Shown here one piece after another: positions 57,625 through 64,000 of a DNA stretch of 64,000 nucleotides. The stretch is from the NCBI GenBank assembly GCA_016713965.1, contig JADJOC010000009.1:1178001-1242000 (forward strand), given 5' to 3'. The DNA is from Chitinophagaceae bacterium. GTDB taxonomy: Bacteria > Bacteroidota > Bacteroidia > Chitinophagales > Chitinophagaceae. Every line of letters begins with the position of its first letter. The first letter of the stretch is position 1. Under the pieces are notes generated by a model. That model searched no databases and had not been told where the DNA came from. It was given only the letters and a program-made list of their open reading frames with translations. The translations under genes were made by a program, and so were the position numbers.

Positions 57625-57633
57625 AATATAATT

Positions 57634-58359
57634 TTAATTAGGTGTATTACTAAATCCATTCATAAATCTTGAATTGACTCTTTTTTCTTTTAATAAATCT
57701 TTAATATCAACCATTAATTTTTGTATTTCGTCTTCTTTCAGTCCATCATAAATACCCCTTACCCTTCGCTGCTTATCTACCAAAGCAAAAAATTGAGTAT
57801 GTATGAATTGATCGCTGATATTTTGCAAAGAATCAGTTTTATCATTATCAATTAAATAACTTTCCCGGGCCATTTTATACAATGCATTTTTATCACCGGT
57901 TAAAAAATTCCATTTATCTGTAGAGGTATAGTTTTTTATTATTGTATCAGCTTCAACCTGATAAGAACCACCAATTTTTACCAACCTGCCGGTAAGCATT
58001 TTTTTTTCATACTCTTTTAATAAAGAAACAGAATCTGTTTCGGGCATACAGGTATGGGATAATATTAAAAAATCCGGCTCTTCCTTAAACACATCATAAA
58101 CACGCCGCATGTTTGCATTCATTTTCGGACAAATACCTTTGCAGGTTGTAAAAAAATATTCTGCCACATACACTTTGTTTTCCACGGTATTTTCAGTAAT
58201 AGTTTTACCGTTTTGATTAATAAATGAAAAACCTTGTACATCTGCATTTATTACCGGCAAATTTGATTTTGAAAAATCTGTATCCTTAAAAATTAGCAAA
58301 TAAAAACTAACCAGCAACAGTATAAAAAAACCTACATACCACCATATCTTTTTCCGCAT
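57634..58359 (-). CDS. SCO1/SenC-family copper chaperone
   Basis: 241 residues with an N-terminal membrane anchor (VGFFILLLVSFYLLIF). The thioredoxin-like domain starts VYVAEYFFTTCKGICPKMNA, with the copper-binding CxxxC and the helix behind it. The distal histidine expected in SCO is in SDQFIHTQFFALVDKQRRVR (IHTQ in place of the usual DHS). SCO proteins load copper into the CuA site of cytochrome oxidase. It is divergent from the MerC gene with about 125 bases between and runs into the Fur gene. Confidence 0.9.
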   Translation of the reverse strand: MRKKIWWYVGFFILLLVSFYLLIFKDTDFSKSNLPVINADVQGFSFINQNGKTITENTVENKVYVAEYFFTTCKGICPKMNANMRRVYDVFKEEPDFLILSHTCMPETDSVSLLKEYEKKMLTGRLVKIGGSYQVEADTIIKNYTSTDKWNFLTGDKNALYKMARESYLIDNDKTDSLQNISDQFIHTQFFALVDKQRRVRGIYDGLKEDEIQKLMVDIKDLLKEKRVNSRFMNGFSNTPN

Positions 58360-58446
58360 ATAATTTTTTTTGCAAAGTTACACTACCGGGAGTAAGAACC
58401 ATTTGTATACAATCTTAAAAATTGTTTTACAAATTTAATAAATATT

Positions 58447-58477
58447 TTGCATCTATGTTGCAGAATATTTATATTTG
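58447..58477 (+). promoter_or_regulatory. Bacteroidota-type promoter of the MerC gene
   Basis: TTG at 58447-58449 and TATATTTG at 58470-58477 are spaced by 20 bases. The ATG at 58486 follows eight bases after the -7 box, so the message would be nearly leaderless. Confidence 0.75.
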
Positions 58478-58485
58478 TATTTCGC

Positions 58486-58881
58486 ATGAAGATAAAATTA
58501 AATTGGGATGCCCTGGGTATTGGCACTTCGTTACTATGTGCCATCCACTGTGCTTTGCTGCCTGCCATTGCATCTACATTGCCGGTATTTGGCATTAATA
58601 TAATAAATAATGTATTATTTGAATGGGGCATGATAATTTTTGCCTGCCTGATAGGGTGCTATGCATTAATTCATGGCTTTATTAAACACCATAAAAATTT
58701 TACGCCTTTGTTAATTTTTGCAACAGGGTTTTTATTTTTAGTCTCAAAACAGGTGTTACATGGCACTTTGCCCGAATACTGGCTATTATCTTTTGCAGTT
58801 TTGTTTATCACAGGTGCCCACTATTATAATTATAAACTTTGCCATCAAAGCAAATGCTCTTCCCCACATCATAAACATTAA
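58486..58881 (+). CDS. MerC-domain membrane protein
   Basis: 131 residues from the ATG at 58486; the longer frame from 58447 begins inside the promoter. Four hydrophobic segments. The first holds IGTSLLCAIHCALLPAIAST with the cysteine pair of MerC (C-x3-C, as CAIHC). Others: GMIIFACLIGCYALIHGFI, PLLIFATGFLFLVS and LLSFAVLFITGAHYYNYKLC. The tail is rich in His and Cys (CHQSKCSSPHHKH), a probable metal site. MerC carries mercury in plasmid operons, but chromosomal Bacteroidota members next to Fur and SCO genes more likely handle other metals. Confidence 0.85.
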   Translation: MKIKLNWDALGIGTSLLCAIHCALLPAIASTLPVFGINIINNVLFEWGMIIFACLIGCYALIHGFIKHHKNFTPLLIFATGFLFLVSKQVLHGTLPEYWLLSFAVLFITGAHYYNYKLCHQSKCSSPHHKH

Positions 58882-58923
58882 TTAGTAGCTCATATTTAGT
58901 ATATTTATTCATCAAAATATGAT

Positions 58924-59346
58924 ATGAAAACTTTCTTATTTATTTTATTATTGACTACAGTAACAGGCACCTCTGCCCAGCAAAAAGATGAAGCTGCTAT
59001 CAGGAAAATATTAACTGCACAAACCGATGCCTGGAATAATGGTAACATAGAAGAATTTATGAAAAGCTACTGGCAAAATGATTCATTAATGTTTATCGGT
59101 AAAAGTGGCGTTACGTATAGCTGGGAAAAAACACTGGACAATTATAAAACAGGGTACCCGGATACAAGCGCTATGGGAAAATTAAACTTTGATATTTTGC
59201 AGGTAAACAAATTATCCGATGAATATTATTTTGTGGTTGGCAAATGGTTTTTAAAAAGAACAATCGGAGATATTGGCGGGCATTTTACTTTACTCTTCAG
59301 AAAAATTAAAAACACCTGGGTGATAGTAGCAGACCATAGTAATTAG
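58924..59346 (+). CDS. Secreted NTF2-like protein (DUF4440)
   Basis: 140 residues. Signal peptide FLFILLLTTVTGTSAQ. The mature part reads DEAAIRKILTAQTDAWNNGN, then IEEFMKSYWQNDSLMFIGKS and a curved sheet with YYFVVGKWFLKRTIGDIGGH, FTLLFRKIKNTWVIVADHSN, the standard DUF4440 fold. Such proteins are periplasmic and have no common reaction. It is a single gene, 43 bases after MerC. Confidence 0.85.
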   Translation: MKTFLFILLLTTVTGTSAQQKDEAAIRKILTAQTDAWNNGNIEEFMKSYWQNDSLMFIGKSGVTYSWEKTLDNYKTGYPDTSAMGKLNFDILQVNKLSDEYYFVVGKWFLKRTIGDIGGHFTLLFRKIKNTWVIVADHSN

Positions 59347-59359
59347 TTTGTCTTAGTGA

Positions 59360-59572
59360 TTATGCTTTCCATTTTTTTACCAAGTGAAAAATCAATAGCA
59401 AAAGACTGCATAAGAATAACGCATAATACAAATAATTTTTCCAGGAGGGCGCATTGTCAAAAAAGGCATGTTCCTTATAAATTCCAAAAAAAATATTAAG
59501 TAACATCCATAATAAAACAATGGAAATACTTTGCATTATTTTAATTAAAAACTGCTTGGTTTCTTCCTCCAT
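59360..59572 (-). CDS. Small two-helix membrane protein
   Basis: 70 residues with two hydrophobic segments (IVLLWMLLNIFFGIY and YYALFLCSLLLLIFHLV) joined by a short polar loop (EHAFFDNAPSWKNY) and ending in basic KKWKA. No family is certain. It is read ten bases after the GH25 gene on the same strand, so both may be expressed together. Confidence 0.65.
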   Translation of the reverse strand: MEEETKQFLIKIMQSISIVLLWMLLNIFFGIYKEHAFFDNAPSWKNYLYYALFLCSLLLLIFHLVKKWKA

Positions 59573-59582
59573 ATTCTATGTT

Positions 59583-60347
59583 TTATTGTATAAGAAATTC
59601 TTTAAAATCTGTACTGTCGCCATTAAAAACATTACAATCCACTAAGGCATCTATTCCATTTACCCGGCCTTTTTCATTGTGCTGCCAAAAGATCCATTTC
59701 CGTTGTATCCTGGGTTTGTCCTGCTGTAAATAATGGGCAATCCATAAATCATACTCCTCAAATCCTTTAGACAAGTATTTTTCATAAAAATCTACATAAG
59801 TATAAATAACAGGCTTTACCTGGTAATACGCTTCTACTGTTTGCAACCACTCTTTTGCCCTTTGTATTAACTGCTCCGGAGTAGCACCGTTTGCCTGCTC
59901 AATATCCAATACCGGCGGCATGTCGCCTTTGCTTAATTGTACAGTTTCAATAAAATTAGCAGCCTGCGCCTTGCCACTTTTGCTTCCTATAAAAAAATGA
60001 TAAGCGCCACGGGGCAAGCCCGACTTTTTGCTGTTGTACCAGTTTTTCCGAAACATATTATCTACCCGGCCAATACCTTCGGTGGCTTTTATAAAGCAAA
60101 ACCCAATTTTTACATTCTGGTCCTTCATGGCCTTTACTTCATCCCAGTCAATATTATTCTGATGGTGGCTGATATCTATTCCATGTATTTCATATTTAGA
60201 TGGAAGGCTGATGCCAAATGCAGGATAGCGTACAAATTTTGCTTTATTAAAATGCTCAGTAACCAGGTATATGATTATTGAAATTATTACCAGAAACAGC
60301 AAAGGAATTAATACTGTTTTTTTTACATTTTTTTTATTATCTGTCAT
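59583..60347 (-). CDS. GH25 muramidase (lysozyme), membrane-anchored
   Basis: 254 residues. An N-terminal anchor (VLIPLLFLVIISIIIYLV) leads to the catalytic domain: HGIDISHHQNNIDWDEVKAM with the first Asp, FCFIKATEGIGRVDNMFRKN, GLPRGAYHFFIGSKSGKAQA, and MPPVLDIEQANGATPEQLIQ, where DIE holds the catalytic glutamate and aspartate. LWIAHYL and WIFWQHNEKGRVNGI complete the site. GH25 enzymes cut the glycan strand of peptidoglycan. Being tethered, it probably serves in wall turnover, not attack. Confidence 0.92.
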   Translation of the reverse strand: MTDNKKNVKKTVLIPLLFLVIISIIIYLVTEHFNKAKFVRYPAFGISLPSKYEIHGIDISHHQNNIDWDEVKAMKDQNVKIGFCFIKATEGIGRVDNMFRKNWYNSKKSGLPRGAYHFFIGSKSGKAQAANFIETVQLSKGDMPPVLDIEQANGATPEQLIQRAKEWLQTVEAYYQVKPVIYTYVDFYEKYLSKGFEEYDLWIAHYLQQDKPRIQRKWIFWQHNEKGRVNGIDALVDCNVFNGDSTDFKEFLIQ

Positions 60348-60490
60348 TATTACTACAAGAGTTAATAATTACAAAGTTGCATAAAAGAAAAATACCTGCC
60401 AGATAAATTTCTGCTAAATAAGCACTTACAATTAAGCAGATTTATAATTGTAGATACAAATATGTAGTTTCGTAATCTAAATAAAGTCAT

Positions 60491-60928
60491 ATGGCTGATA
60501 ATAGATCTTCTAATTTCAATAATAAATTTGATAAAATTTTCGAAGATAAAAACAATAACGGCATACCCGATTTTTTTGAGCATACAACGAAAGACGGGCA
60601 ACACTTTTCCATACACCACACGCATAAAATAACTGTTAATGGAAAAGAATACAAGAGTATGGATGAGGTACCTGCAGCTGAAAAAGAAATGCTGACCGGA
60701 ATACTAAAGAGATTTGACACTTCAACATCCTGGAATACAAATACGGCCGGAATATTATCAACAAAGCCCAAGGAAAGTAAAATTGTTTTTTCTGAAAATG
60801 AAGAGACAAGTAAAAAGATAAGCGGCGCTAAAATTTTAAATATTATACTTATTATACTTTTAGCAATAGCTGCATGGTTTATTTGGGGGAAGGTGATAAT
60901 TAGTATCTACAAAAAATTAGCAAGCTAA
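60491..60928 (+). CDS. Tail-anchored hypothetical protein with Ca-binding-like loop
   Basis: 145 residues without signal peptide. Near the N-terminus it has FEDKNNNGIPDFFEHTTKDG, like the acidic loops (DxNxNGIPD) of thrombospondin type 3 or dockerin repeats. The C-terminus is one hydrophobic helix (ILNIILIILLAIAAWFIWGK). Between them lie polar residues and no recognisable domain. Family and function are unknown. It stands apart, divergent from the GH25 gene. Confidence 0.55.
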   Translation: MADNRSSNFNNKFDKIFEDKNNNGIPDFFEHTTKDGQHFSIHHTHKITVNGKEYKSMDEVPAAEKEMLTGILKRFDTSTSWNTNTAGILSTKPKESKIVFSENEETSKKISGAKILNIILIILLAIAAWFIWGKVIISIYKKLAS

Positions 60929-61007
60929 GTAATTAGTTAGTGCGAAGCCCAAGGTAATACGCCTTATGGGTTATGTAATACAACGACTTTACGCATCATA
61001 CATGCTA

Positions 61008-61091
61008 TGAAACAATTATGTCTGTTTTTATCATTGCTAATATTGTCAATTGGCTTTACCAAAGAAATAAAAGCAGGCCATATCAATTAAT
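61008..61091 (+). CDS. Signal-peptide-only frame, possibly a truncated secreted protein
   Basis: 27 residues: MKQLCLFLSLLILSIGFTKE then IKAGHIN and stop. It is a plain signal peptide. The ending AGHI resembles the point where large Bacteroidota PKD/adhesin proteins begin (AGHIVGGE), so it may be what is left of such a gene. No continuing homologous frame is seen after the stop. Confidence 0.3.
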
Positions 61092-61125
61092 TTTTAAAAT
61101 ATTTTCTCTCAAAAAAACTATCTAA

Positions 61126-61587
61126 ATGTTTAGCAGAAATAATTCTATTGCACTTTTAATTGTAGGTTTAATCGTTACCGGATTTTGTGTTGCAAATATT
61201 ATTGGCCCTGAATATTTTTTAATGACTTCTAAAGAAGGTACAGGGGTAGTTAAAGAAGTAAAAAGGGAAACAAAAAAAGTAAGAAAAAGGAGGGGTGGCA
61301 CAAGGATTGTTAATATACAAATACCGGTCATATCTTTTACAAATCCTAAAGATGAAAAGGAGTATTTATTTGAAGCACAGGAATATAGCAATTATTTTTC
61401 CGGCAGACCCGGCGACTCTTTATACATCCATTACAAAATAGAAGATGGCATAGCTACGGGTGTGATAGCCTATGCACCAGGGGAAAGTACTTTTTACAGC
61501 AGGAATAAAACATATTTTATATGTTCAATAATTGGATTAGGATTAACAATGATAGGATTTACAGGGATAAGAAAGCGCTGGGGTTAG
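61126..61587 (+). CDS. DUF3592-like membrane protein
   Basis: 153 residues: one membrane segment near the N-terminus (SIALLIVGLIVTGFCVANII), a soluble middle and a second segment near the C-terminus (YFICSIIGLGLTMIGFTGI). The middle has a very basic loop (KKVRKRRGG) then strands IPVISFTNPKDEKEYLFEAQ and SGRPGDSLYIHYKI, the shape of DUF3592 proteins. Function unknown. Confidence 0.6.
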   Translation: MFSRNNSIALLIVGLIVTGFCVANIIGPEYFLMTSKEGTGVVKEVKRETKKVRKRRGGTRIVNIQIPVISFTNPKDEKEYLFEAQEYSNYFSGRPGDSLYIHYKIEDGIATGVIAYAPGESTFYSRNKTYFICSIIGLGLTMIGFTGIRKRWG

Positions 61588-61634
61588 TAAATAAAATATT
61601 TAAACCTAAGTGTGCTTTTTTTCTTCAAACAAGA

Positions 61635-62045
61635 TTACACTTGCTTTTTAAGCAATATTTTATTTTTTGAAATTGAATTAATGGTATAGCTAATATTATA
61701 ATGAAAGGTATTGGAAACTACATGGCCTCCATTAATATTAAAAGTAATTTCTTTTTTATCTGCTTTCCAGGTAGCTGCATTAAAATATAATTTTCCCATT
61801 CCGCCAAGCTCCAGGTTTTCAGGGTTATGCAGTATTTGAGATAAAATATTGTTTTCTTCAAATACAAGGGCAGTACCCAGGCTATGGTGTTCTTCTTCAT
61901 CTAATTTTTCCAGCAATATTTCTTCGCTTCCAAACCAACCTTCTTTTATTATCCATTTACCGATTAAATCGCTTTTAGCTTTTTTATACAAATAGGCGGC
62001 AAAACGTAAAGTGGCAAGCCCAAGCGCTATATTTTTCAATTTCAT
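61635..62045 (-). CDS. Lipocalin-like protein, third of a tandem triplet
   Basis: 136 residues. Opens with a short hydrophobic stretch, then SDLIGKWIIKEGWFGSEEIL, FEENNILSQILHNPENLELG, GKLYFNAATWKADKKEITFN and a closing strand SISKNKILLKKQV. The block order (xLxGxWxIxxGWF, a P-E turn, x-W-x-x-x-K-x-E-I) is shared with the next two genes upstream, so the three are duplicates. The fold looks like a calycin, as in the lipocalin-like families of Bacteroidota. Ligand and role are unknown. The N-terminal segment is less like a signal peptide than in its sisters. Confidence 0.65.
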   Translation of the reverse strand: MKLKNIALGLATLRFAAYLYKKAKSDLIGKWIIKEGWFGSEEILLEKLDEEEHHSLGTALVFEENNILSQILHNPENLELGGMGKLYFNAATWKADKKEITFNINGGHVVSNTFHYNISYTINSISKNKILLKKQV

Positions 62046-62052
62046 AGTAATT

Positions 62053-62484
62053 CTATTTATCCCAATAATTTTCTTCTTCAGATAAAATTACTTCTTTCTT
62101 TTTAAGAATGATTGTACTTAAAGGGCCTTGTATAACTGTATAAATAATTTTGTATTGAAATTTATCCACACCAAAATGCTCTCCTTGTACATCTAAATGA
62201 ACTTCATCTTTATTTATTCTCCAGGTCGCTTTATTGAAAGATAATTTACCGGTACCACATACAAAAGCCGGTTCCGGATAATGCATTCGTTCAATTAATC
62301 TATCATTATCACCAAAGTTAAAAACCATTACCGTCTGAGCAGGATCCAGTTTTTTTAGAACAATGCTATCATTGTTAAACCATCCGGTAACGGCCCATTC
62401 ACCTTGTAAATTTTGTTTTTCTGTTTTTTGGGCCATTGCAAAATTAAAAAACATCAACAAAAGCAATAATATTTTATATTTCAT
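62053..62484 (-). CDS. Lipocalin-like secreted protein, second of a tandem triplet
   Basis: 143 residues with a good signal peptide (MKYKILLLLLMFFNFAMAQ). QNLQGEWAVTGWFNNDSIVL, VFNFGDNDRLIERMHYPEPA, GKLSFNKATWRINKDEVHLD and YTVIQGPLSTIILKKKEVIL match the other two copies block by block. It lies seven bases before the third copy and 17 after the first. No family name is certain, and the function is unknown. Confidence 0.7.
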   Translation of the reverse strand: MKYKILLLLLMFFNFAMAQKTEKQNLQGEWAVTGWFNNDSIVLKKLDPAQTVMVFNFGDNDRLIERMHYPEPAFVCGTGKLSFNKATWRINKDEVHLDVQGEHFGVDKFQYKIIYTVIQGPLSTIILKKKEVILSEEENYWDK

Positions 62485-62501
62485 ATAATTAATTTAAAAA
62501 A

Positions 62502-62960
62502 TTATTTCCCAATACGTTTTTCTTCAATCAAGAAGTTTTTGTGCTTTTTAAGAATAATTTTATTTGGGGAAAAAGAAATAACACTATAGCTTACTTTGTA
62601 TTTGCAATCATTAACGGCTGTATGTACGCCTTTAATATCAAAATAGATTTCTTTATTATAATCATCATAATCATTTAAACTCCAGAAAGATGAGTCAAAA
62701 TTAATAAAGCTAAAACCACAAAAACCTAAATCTTCAGGATTATAACGCTTTAATTCAAGTCTGTTGTTTTCTGAAAAAATTAATACTGTTGATAATTCCT
62801 TATTTTTTATAGTATCTAATTTTTCTAATGAGAGGGTATCTTCATTAAACCATCCTTTTTCTATTACCCATTCACCCTGCAAATCCTAATTTTGCACTTT
62901 TTGTGCAGCGGCAGAAAAGTGTAATGCAATGACCGATAAAATCAAGAAATATAACCTCAT
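62502..62960 (-). CDS. Lipocalin-like secreted protein, first of a tandem triplet (in-frame amber stop)
   Basis: From the ATG at 62960 the frame gives a signal peptide (MRLYFLILSVIALHFSAAAQ) and KVQN, then a TAG at 62886-62888, then goes on in the same frame with DLQGEWVIEKGWFNEDTLSL to a stop at 62502. The sister gene has QKTEKQNLQGEW at this point, so the gene is whole except for one stop codon. A single base change (for example TAG from AAG or CAG) would account for it; a frame slip would not. The rest (YNPEDLGFCGFSFINFDSSF) is normal for the group. Confidence 0.65.
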
Positions 62961-63036
62961 GTTGCTGATTTATTATATGATGCAGTAAAGCGCTATTTTT
63001 CATAACCCCCATAATAAAAGCTGATAGATATTTATT

Positions 63037-63268
63037 GCCCAATGGCTGACGGACAATGTCATTTAGCTAAGGAACCAATGTCACCCTTTCAGGGTTTTTG
63101 AACATTTTTTGCTATTGATTACTACAGTAATGGCACCCCGTTGGGGTTAGTAATCCCTAAGGGATGTAATTATTATAGATAAATAAGCAATCACCATAAG
63201 TATAACAACCCTGAAAGGGTGATATTAGTAAAGTACAACTCTTAACTAAATGACATTGGGCTGCCAGA
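63037..63268. repeat. MITE-like large imperfect inverted repeat in the 456-base gap
   Basis: The left arm (about 63037-63110) reads GCCCAATG, AATGTCATTTAGCTAAG, then AATGTCACCCTTTCAGGGTT. The right arm, read on the other strand from about 63268, gives GCCCAATGTCATTTAGTTAA, then AATATCACCCTTTCAGGGTT. Arms of about 60 bases surround some 95 bases with no gene, including a GCACCCCGTTGGGGTT hairpin. Size and form suggest a small non-autonomous mobile repeat or a BIME. The rest of the gap (62961-63416) has no gene. Confidence 0.6.
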
Positions 63269-63364
63269 TTGCAGCGAAAAGCCCGGAACGAAGCGTAGCG
63301 TAGTGAGGACTTGTAGCGAAAAGCTGGATATTAGCTGGGGTTAGTAATACTGTTCACAGCCCCA

Positions 63365-63392
63365 AATAAAAAAACCGGCTGTACGGCCGGTT
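63365..63392 (-). terminator. Rho-independent terminator of the acyl-CoA dehydrogenase gene
   Basis: On the minus strand AACCGGC (complement of 63386-63392) pairs with GCCGGTT (complement of 63373-63379) and runs into a T-stretch (the A-run at 63368-63374). It begins about 25 bases after the stop codon. Confidence 0.85.
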
Positions 63393-63416
63393 AATAATAT
63401 TATATGTATCCAAAAC

Positions 63417-64000
63417 TTAAAATGCATACTTATTCTCTGCAATCAGCTTATCCGCAATTCTTCTTCTGGCATCTTTGCTGTTAAAAGGCTCGGCTTTGGT
63501 AAAACGTTTTAAACCTAATAACATCATGCGCTGTTCATCGCCGGTTGCAAATGCATTAATAGCTTCTTTACCGCATTTATTTACTTTATCCACCGCATCG
63601 TTTAAATAACAATGCACCATATCAGCCTGCAATTGTACGGCAGCTTCGCCTTGCTTATCTGCCATTTTTATCAGGCGCAGCAAAGCACTTTCGGCTACAA
63701 ATACTTCTGTAACCATATCTGCAATATTCATTAATATTTCCTGCTCGTTTTGCAGGTTGGCCATCAGTTTTTGCACAGCAGCCCCCGCTACCATTAAAAT
63801 GGCTTTTTCATATTTGCAATAGCTTTTATTGCCTTAGCAAAAGCTGTATCGCCATCATTGCCAAATTCAGGAATGCCCATTAATTCTTTAGACACTGCCT
63901 GTGCCGGCCCCATCAGATCCAGCTTGCCTTTCATAGCTCTTTTCAACAGCATATCTACAGTAAGCAGGCGGTTAATTTCGTTAGTACCCTCATAAATCCG
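63417..64000 (-). CDS. Acyl-CoA dehydrogenase, C-terminal part (frame break; continues beyond the window)
   Basis: The frame entering from the right edge reads RIYEGTNEINRLLTVDMLLK, the flavin/tetramer motif of acyl-CoA dehydrogenases, then GIPEFGNDGDTAFAKAIKAI. It fails at the five-T run 63804-63808 (plus strand). One more base gives KKAILMVAGAAVQKLMANLQ and continues in the 125-residue frame to LIAENKYAF at 63417. The long helical tail after the motif is that of the larger Bacteroidota type. Beta-oxidation of fatty acids is the expected role; the catalytic base lies outside the window. Confidence 0.85.

Noticed and set aside
58447..58485. Longer MerC protein from the ATG at 58447.
   Set aside because: The first 13 codons overlap the promoter elements (TTG at 58447 and TATATTTG at 58470), and the ATG at 58486 opens the conserved part.
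1..64000. tRNA, rRNA or origin features.
   Set aside because: I looked for T-loop-like GTTCGA motifs with cloverleaf partners, rRNA stretches and DnaA-box clusters on both strands and saw none I could support.

Overview
The window looks like a chromosomal segment of a Bacteroidota bacterium, most likely in or near the Chitinophagaceae. The DNA is AT-rich and Shine-Dalgarno signals are weak. Several genes carry the Bacteroidota promoter form TTG-N18-20-TAnnTTTG (upstream of typA, of a small CxxC membrane protein and of a MerC gene). There are many lipoproteins and TonB-linked proteins, together with families typical of this phylum (SpvB/RHS pairs, DUF6443, DUF5606, DUF2911, HmuY). No rRNA, tRNA or CRISPR array was seen.

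Layout. 1-16.8 kb: an accessory island on the minus strand lying between two same-orientation copies of one IS5-family element (copy 1 runs off the left edge; copy 2 is complete at 15380-16829). Inside is a polymorphic-toxin operon: a secreted coiled-coil/outer-membrane-barrel protein, a 1206-residue SpvB-like YD-repeat protein, a ~1790-residue RHS protein with an HNH-like C-terminal toxin tip, and a DUF4375 immunity gene. Behind it lie a TonB-C protein, the remnant of a second (WHH-type) toxin tip with its own putative immunity gene, and small secreted/OmpA-like genes. 16.9-19.1 kb: an array of four hairpins, an XRE regulator and a divergent KAP-type P-loop NTPase. 19.2-27.5 kb: uvrB, a GNAT gene, a haem-uptake pair (TonB-dependent receptor plus HmuY) and typA. 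27.5-33.7 kb: glycosyltransferases, a broken IS982 element and meaB. 33.7-44.9 kb: LON-domain protein, coaX, an outer-membrane protein, lptC, aldo/keto reductase, ArsC-like and OsmC genes, a REP-associated transposase bracketed by hairpins, an SDR, an ACP phosphodiesterase, tandem DUF2911 genes and an internally deleted asparagine synthetase. 44.9-56.1 kb: acyl-AMP ligase plus SDR, SET-domain protein, SemiSWEET, microproteins, FrnE-like DsbA, lipoproteins and M3 oligoendopeptidase. 56.5-64 kb: a PIN/RHH toxin-antitoxin pair, a Fur-SCO-MerC metal cluster, GH25 lysozyme, a tandem triplet of lipocalin-like genes, a MITE-like inverted repeat and the 3' end of an acyl-CoA dehydrogenase.

Reading frames. 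Many genes, including single-copy housekeeping genes, are interrupted by a one-base length change, usually a lost base in a homopolymer (uvrB, M3 peptidase, LON, aldo/keto reductase, DUF2911, DUF4375, RHS, acyl-CoA dehydrogenase). This points to residual sequencing error more than to pseudogenes, so such genes are given here at full corrected span with the break stated. Two lesions look different: asparagine synthetase and the acyl-AMP ligase each lack an internal block.

The most interesting biology is the IS-flanked RHS operon with its ordered partner genes and the downstream remains of an older toxin tip, followed by the paired REP-like hairpins placed directly after stop codons around the RAYT transposase.
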